From positions 96,377-143,257 of the forward strand of contig NW_014577672.1 of the NCBI RefSeq assembly GCF_000485595.1: a stretch of DNA of 46,881 nucleotides, in the 5' to 3' direction. Origin of the DNA: Priapulus caudatus (taxonomy: Eukaryota; Priapulida; Priapulimorpha; Priapulimorphida; Priapulidae). A program made the translations under genes and the position numbers. This document shows, one piece after another, positions 1-46,881 of this stretch (positions are counted from its first letter, which is position 1; every line of letters begins with the position of its first letter). Under the pieces are notes generated by a model, which saw only the letters and a program-made list of their open reading frames with translations, made no database searches and was not told where the DNA came from.

Positions 1-475
1 TGCACCGCGACGCACGTCTACCGTGCACCACGCGACGCACGCATGTTGTAAGTGCATATGCACGGGTACGCACGGCTGCGCACGTGTACATCCAACGCAC
101 ACACGCACGCACGCCACGCGCGCACTTGGCCATGCACCCACACGTGGTGCATGCCACACGCCGCAACGCACCTATATGTGCATACAGCACGCTGCGCGCA
201 CGCAAGTGTACGTGCACACGCCACGCACACACGCTGGTACACCTTGCATACACACACACACGCACGCACGCAGCGTGTACCGTGACACGCACGCACTCCA
301 CTCACACACGCACGCAGGCAGCCACGTGTACGTTTGCAGCGCGCGCACGCGGTACTTGCCACACGACGCACGCGCGCACGGTGTACGTGCACACGCACAC
401 CCATGAACGCATGTGTGCGCACGCACGTGTACGCACGCACGGCACTGCACACACGGCACGCACGTCACGCTGCAT
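1..475. repeat. CACG/CGCA-rich low-complexity block
   Basis: Dense irregular repeats of cacgcacg, cgtgtacg and cacaca. Open frames exist on both strands but are Cys/Arg/His/Thr-rich artefacts of the repeat. Positions 480-700 that follow are A-rich with no visible gene. Confidence 0.85.
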
Positions 476-709
476 CAACAGCACAGAAAAACGAAAAAAT
501 AAGAAAAGTAAGCAATACGGTGCAGCAGACGCCGCCCACGGCCCGAAAAAAAAAAATAGCGCAAAAAACAAAAAAAAAACAGGAAATACATACACAGTGC
601 AACAATGAGAGCCAACTAGCACAGACACAACAGCAACAAGCTGTACAACACATAAAGCACACACACGCAAAACGAAGCAATACAAAAACGAAAACAAAAA
701 ACAAACACA

Positions 710-711
<2 letters not shown>

Positions 712-772
<61 letters not shown>
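712..772. repeat. (TG)n microsatellite
   Basis: About 30 uninterrupted TG units. Confidence 0.98.
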
Positions 773-773
<1 letters not shown>

Positions 774-889
774 AAAAGGGGGTTACAGGCGGGAGAAAGG
801 GGGTGGCGGTGGGTGGAGGTTGCGGAGTAAACAATTTTTTTTAAATGAAGAAAATTGTGCTAAATCAACGAGGTAATATTTGAGGACAG

Positions 890-2345
890 CCCTACCCTGT
901 TGGGTGCAAAACTCCTACTTCAGCCCCGCCCACCCTTTCCCTTGTCTTCGTTGTCGCACGCTCAGCCTCTGCCTTTTTCCGCCGCCCCTCAGCTATCTTC
1001 CATGCCGCCTTACTTCAGTCTCCCACCCCTCTCCCCCCCAGCACGCTATGTTACGTACTTTTATTTAGGCCGTACTGCTCGACTGAAACGGCGCTCGCGC
1101 ATGCGCAATATCTCCCGAGAAGTATAATATTTTGCAATAATTATGAATTTAAAATAAAGAGGGGTTATCCTTTCATAGATTTATATAATAAAATTTCATC
1201 AGTAGACCTCACTTCAGAAATAGGAAGCAGACCTTGCATGTAAGGTCCCCACTGATTATATACCAGTCAGTACATAACCTGGCTACGTTACTGTTTTAGC
1301 GCATTCACAATATCTCACCAGCAGAGCTATATTTTGTGATGAAAATGAATTTATGGTCAGGGGGTATCTCAGCATAGGTTTCTGTAATAAATTCTTATCC
1401 GTCGACCTGTGTTTATAATTAGGAGAGCGCCGTAGCTTGTAGGGTGCAAAACTTCATCCCACCCGCCCTTTTCCGTGTTTTCATTTTCGCACGATCAGCC
1501 TCCTTCCACCGCCCCTCAGCTATCTTCCCTGGCACCTTCCTTCAGTCTCCGACCCCTCTCTTTCTCAGCAATCTATATTACGTACATTTATTTAGGCCGA
1601 ACTGCACGCCTGAAACGGTGCTCGCGCATGCGCAATATCTCCAGAGAAGAATAATATTTTGCAAAGATTACGAATTTAAAATGAAGAGGGGGTTATCCAA
1701 TCACAGATTTATATAAGAAACTTGTATCAGGAGGACTTATTTCAAAAATAGGAAGCAGGCCTTTCATGTAAGGTGCCCGCTGCTTATGTGTGCTACCAGT
1801 CAGTACACATGCAATCTAGCTACGTTAGTTTGTTAACGCATGCGCAATATCTCACCAGAGGAGTTATATTTTTTGATGAATATGCATTTAATACATATTA
1901 AATTTATATGCATTATACATAAACATTTATTTCAAAATTCTATGCTGAGATACCCCTTAACCAAAAGGTTAAGGGGTATCTCAGCATAGATTTCTGAAAT
2001 TATATTTTTATATGTAGACTTGGGTTTGTAATTAGGAGAGCGCCCTAGCCTGTAGGGGCAAAACTCCTACTCCACCCCTCCAGTCTTTCTCCCTACCTCC
2101 CTTATGCCTAGCTCAGCCTCTTTCTTTTGATAATGCCCCTCAGCTATCTTCCCCGTCGCCTCTCCTCAGTCTCCGCCTCTCTTCAGTTCCCTCAGCAAGC
2201 TATATCATGCAGTTCTCTTCAGTCCGTACTGCACGTCGGAAACGGTGCTCGCGCATTCCCATTTCCCAAAATGAATAATATTTTGCTAATATTATGCATT
2301 TAAAATGAAGAGGAGGTATTCTAGCATAGATCTATGATAACATCA
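890..2345. repeat. Three diverged copies of a ~550-bp repeat
   Basis: Copies begin near 900, 1440 and 2050, each with gcaaaact, a C-rich stretch containing cctcagctatcttcc, then aaacgg.gctcgcgca, ataatattttgcaa and atttaaaat.aagag. The second half holds ggtatctcagcata and attaggagagcgcc. No coding frame is conserved between copies. Unknown family. Confidence 0.8.
1939..1990. repeat. Perfect hairpin, 24-bp arms
   Basis: Arms tctatgctgagataccccttaacc and its complement with a 4-base loop (aaaa), at the point where two units of the 550-bp repeat meet. Confidence 0.9.
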
Positions 2346-2870
2346 AAACTTTCGTTTTTATATTACCTACTATTACTGAAACGTTCAAGTGCCTGTGAAC
2401 TCAACATTAATAATTAATTATCGTGTTGGTCAAACTGTGTGTTGTAGATAAGAATTTGATCAGGATTTGCGTGGAACCATTATGTGACAAAGACTACATA
2501 AAGTTTATTTGACATCTATTTACATTATTTCCCGTATATACAAAATCAGAGCACGTCGCGTATATCATACGTATACGTGCTCTAACAAAATCAATCTTGG
2601 CCAATGAGGACCCGTCACCCGACCGATCACAAATCGCATCAAGTATAACCATGTACACGCCCCACATATCATAAATTTGATACACCTATATACCCTAAGA
2701 TATAATACACAGGATATGTAACTTTAGCAACTATTTGGCTACTTTACTATACAAGCTACCTCGCTCACAATCTACTTTCAAGCGTTCATAAATATAAGTA
2801 GCAACGTAACATATTCAATATTTTACATTTACCGAATTAGGGTTCTGGGTTGTATGGTAGCTCTAGAATT
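2346..2870. other. No gene seen
   Basis: AT-rich unique-looking DNA without a supported open frame, RNA gene or recognisable repeat. Confidence 0.6.
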
Positions 2871-2871
2871 A

Positions 2872-2920
2872 TAGTATAGCCCTTGTTAGCCACAGGCTGT
2901 GGCGAACAAGGGCTATACTG
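2872..2920. repeat. Short palindrome
   Basis: agtatagcccttgtt and its complement, separated by about 15 bases, form a hairpin with one mismatch. Confidence 0.75.
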
Positions 2921-3119
2921 GAGCTAGGTTGTATCGGAGTTGTATGTTAACTCCTGCTGCTAGTACTCGTAGTCGTACACGCTACGCCGTATTTGAGATT
3001 CTCACCGCTCTATTAACTCGGCCTGTCTACCAGAAACCTGCGCATTTATCTTTTTCAACTCCTCTTTCAAGTCGTTTCAGTCCAGCGCTCATATTTACTA
3101 GACAAAAACATTTTTTACC

Positions 3120-3560
3120 TATTTTGTATGGAAGATTTGAGACGACATGCGACTTTTTGAGTTTCCGAGTTTCTTAATTTTCCATCAATATATATAGTGT
3201 TGAGAGAGTCGTAGAAAATGTTTGAAAAAGTCCAAAAATGAATACACTGCGCATACGTTACTCCGTGACATTAAAGTCAGTTTAAATTTAGAATCGCCTA
3301 CCGTGAGATTAAATGTGTGTTAATTATTTAGCGGGAAAATACAATTTGAATTTAGAATCCCCTACCGTGAGAGTAAATGTGTGTTAAAAATGCGACTTAA
3401 AAACATTTCTCAATGCAACATTTCTCACGTGTTTACATTCTTCCCACTGACCCTTGCTTGACGGTGACCTCCATCTCTAGTTCTTATATACGATACGAAA
3501 TTCAGAAACTCGAAAACTCAAAAAGTCGTATGTCGTTTCAGGGCTTCCATACTTTTGGTT
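3120..3560. mobile_element. Foldback/MITE-like element
   Basis: Arms of about 60 bp (gtatggaag...gactttttgagtttc and its imperfect complement) flank about 310 bp. The interior holds two direct copies of gaatttagaatc.cctaccgtgag...aaatgtgtgttaa. No transposase. Confidence 0.65.
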
Positions 3561-4004
3561 AGAAGTGGTAAGAGGTCCTGAAGAATTTATGATACAGTGC
3601 CAAATGAACAGCGCCATCTGGTGGCGTAAAGCGCCCCTGGCGTGTTAACGGAGATTGTGTTATAACACTCTTAGGGTTTTGGCTATATTTTCAATAATAC
3701 ACATCCAATTTATTCAAGAAATAACTCAAATCATTCGTAGATATCTATACTAATATTCTACAAGCAATTTATTGAGTGTAGCTATCGTTAAGTTGTAAGA
3801 AAATAAGGTTGAAACAATAAAATGGTTAAAAATAATTAAAACTTGAAAATTCATCGACCTCTAGTGATCAGATCACCTAGTTTATGGCATGTAAACGATC
3901 CAAACAATAGTTGATACTTGCGATTAAAATGTGCAAATATGACCTTTTAGAGATCAAAAATACGAAAAGTTCCTACCGTGGGATTGGGGGGGGGGCGATT
4001 GCTA
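3561..4004. other. No gene seen
   Basis: AT-rich DNA ending in a G run at 3986-3995. Nothing supported. Confidence 0.6.
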
Positions 4005-4465
4005 AAAAATTGTTGATTGCTAGGATGCCCACGATTAATCGGATGCTACGAGGCCCAGGATTGGTCGGTTGCTAGGAGGCCCACAATTGGTCGGCTGCTA
4101 GGAGGCCCACGATTGGCCAGCTGCTACGAGGCCCACGATTGGCCGGTTGCTACAAGGCCAAGGATTGACCGGCTGAGAGGAGGCCCACGATTGGTCGGCT
4201 GCTAGGAGGCCCACGGTTGGTTGGCTGCTACAAGGCACACGATTGGCCAGTTGCTACGAGGCCCACAATTGGCTGGATGCTAGGAGGGCCACGATTGGTC
4301 GGCTGCTAGGAGGCCCACGATTGGCCAGTTGATAGGAGGCCCACGATTGGTCGGTTGCTACAAGGCCCACGATTGGTCGGTTTCTAGGAGGCCCTTGATT
4401 GGTCAGCTGCTAGGAGGCCCAGGATTGGCCGGTTGCTAGGAGCCCCACAATTGCTCAGCTGCGTG
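4005..4465. repeat. 26-bp minisatellite, about 17 copies
   Basis: Unit close to gaggcccacgattggtcggctgctag with scattered substitutions. The open frame over it (Trp/Arg/Leu-rich) is a by-product of a period that is not a multiple of three. Confidence 0.92.
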
Positions 4466-5343
4466 CCGGTCTGCCAACACCATAGCCGGCTATTACCGAC
4501 CGCTGCCGACCGCCATAGCTACAACGGTGGTGCAATTAAAAGTACTTCATGAAAGTATTAGAGTTACATAGAAATTATATCACAGTAACACGATTTATAA
4601 CATGTATCAACACGGATTTATTTATTAATCTTTAATTAATTCTTTAATAATTTTAGTAATTTTATTCGATGTAAATGTTAGCTACAACTGTAGGTTGCAT
4701 ACTTATTCCATATTGTTTTATACTCTATAATATATTTTACCGAAGTGCAATTTAATATAACAACTGCAAATACAGAGGTAAAAATAATTGGCATAAATAG
4801 TGCATGATTATACTGTAGCAAAATCTATAATCAAAAACTAATCAATACTTCTAGAAACCAACCTGTTTCGACAGAGAAATTTATTCACGTCCATATCTGA
4901 TTAAGACATGCTATAGATTGTTGCGGATATGCATTTGAAAGCATCATGATTCACTGGACCATCTATTTAATACTTATTAGTTCTTTATGCTTGCAAAGAC
5001 CCATTACAGGCATTTTTTGACAAGTGTTAGTAGGAAAACGCACGCACGTGCGCACACACACATTGATCCAAAAGCAAGAGTTATTGAAAATTTCTTATTT
5101 AAAATAAAGATTGGAAACAGGAATTCGAAAACAGCAAGCATAGTCATCAAACCACAATTAACATATGCCTCATGGGCACGGATAACGAACTTCTACTGAC
5201 AAGTATAAACACGTAGTGGCATATGGTAGCACAGACTAACATTTCACTCCATACGTTACTATATTTCAAGATCCAATATAACATGACACAATATATATAT
5301 GCGGAACATTTGTGTTCAGTGTTGTGTTATTTCGGATCTTGAA
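4466..5343. other. No gene seen
   Basis: AT-rich DNA with short open frames lacking recognisable content; includes a small CACACG patch near 5040. Confidence 0.6.
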
Positions 5344-5943
5344 ATATATATGTCAGAAGTAGATAATAGGGTAGTGTGACTTCAATAAACAAGGAAAATT
5401 CGTCATTTACTAGCCTTAGAATACCTACGATTTACTAGGCGTAACTCAACCAACTTGAGCTCAAATCGTACACAGTACATTCCCCTAGCATCGTGCAAAA
5501 TCGTTTCCTCGTATACACCCGCAATCCGGAGATACAGACTAAAACGTACGACACGATTTTCCATTATGTTGCCAGCAAACTAAATGTATAAACTGCTTAA
5601 ATTGAAACAAAAGGCAGCTCTTGCGCACTTGCTCCATCGGCGATGCGGTGTGGCTCGCTAGTAGCTGCCTTTTGTTTCAATTTAGGCGGTTTATACATTC
5701 AGTTTGCTGGCAACATAATGGAAAATCGTGTCGTACGTTTTAGTCTGTATATCTCCGGATTGCGGGTGTATACGAGGAAACGATTTCGCACGATGCTAGG
5801 CGAATGTACTGTGTACGATTTGAGCTCAAGTTGGTTGAGTTACGCATAGTAAATCGTAGGTATTCTAAGGCTAGTAAATGACGAATTTCTCTTGTTTATT
5901 GAAGTCACACTCCTTCCCTATTATCTATTTCTGATATATATGT
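5344..5943. mobile_element. Large foldback element, ~275-bp arms
   Basis: An almost perfect inverted repeat from atatatatgtcagaagtagataatagg to its complement near 5940, with a central loop of about 45 bp around 5620-5660. No coding capacity. Its termini resemble those of the small palindromes at 13210, 9510, 25802 and 45120. Confidence 0.88.
5895..5900 (-). terminator. Candidate polyadenylation signal AATAAA
   Basis: The first AATAAA downstream of the ferlin stop on the minus strand, about 170 bp past it. It lies inside the right arm of a foldback element, so its use is a guess. A TATAAA variant lies closer, right after the stop. Confidence 0.3.
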
Positions 5944-6069
5944 ATATATATTATACTATAATTTGTTTCTGTTTACGTGATATTCATGAGAGACGACCTA
6001 GGGTAGACTGCTGCATGCATGCAGCATATTATGCCATGGCTGCATAGATTCACTCATTTATAATACTGA

Positions 6070-46854
<40,785 letters not shown>

Positions 46855-46881
46855 CTGCTGCGTTATCCAATAGAATTTCAA

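Noticed and set aside
18-700. Long open frames on both strands (Cys/Arg/His/Thr-rich, 60-180 residues)
   Set aside because: They come from CACG/CACA repeats that are stop-poor in every frame. No domain or codon signal.
4017-4205. Plus-strand ORF of 62 codons
   Set aside because: Lies wholly within the 26-bp minisatellite.

Overview
This is a piece of an animal genome. It carries most of one very large, intron-rich gene on the minus strand, and that gene is a type I ferlin (dysferlin/myoferlin family, with DysF domains). I placed 49 coding exons on the minus strand between 46854 and 6070. All of their splice phases agree. Joined, and using the intact copy of exon 24, they give about 6.08 kb of coding sequence, or about 2,025 codons including the stop. 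The first C2 domain (C2A) and the true start lie beyond the right edge. Domain order is linker, C2B, FerI, C2C, FerA, FerB, nested DysF, C2D, C2E, C2F, C2G and one C-terminal membrane helix. Dense introns, microsatellites, minisatellites and palindromic mobile elements fit a non-vertebrate metazoan. I cannot name the phylum from sequence alone.

Layout. 1-6069: no gene; CACG-rich low-complexity DNA, a ~550-bp repeat in three copies, several foldback elements and a 26-bp minisatellite. 6070-21775: exons 25-49 (DysF/C2D linker through the stop). 22000-28450: the FerB and DysF exons, but with two versions of exon 24. The version in the right place (about 22.4 kb) is full of indels. The clean version (28269-28448) sits out of order. 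28700-36690: mostly noisy, inverted copies of 23-27.7 kb, interrupted by a 25-N gap, with one unmatched block of about 1.5 kb. This looks like an assembly or gap-filling artefact rather than biology. 36704-46854: exons 1-16 (linker through FerA).

Ferlins are C-terminally anchored, multi-C2 membrane proteins that act in calcium-triggered membrane fusion and repair. The C2F and C2G domains keep Asp-rich calcium loops, C2C and C2D keep partial sets, and C2B and C2E look degenerate.

The most interesting non-coding structures are a minisatellite that repeats the gene's own 5' splice site (20945-21290), a 16-nt microexon required by phase, a family of palindromic elements sharing a TCAGRAGT-like terminus, and foldback elements lying next to a splice donor and to the 3' end of the gene.
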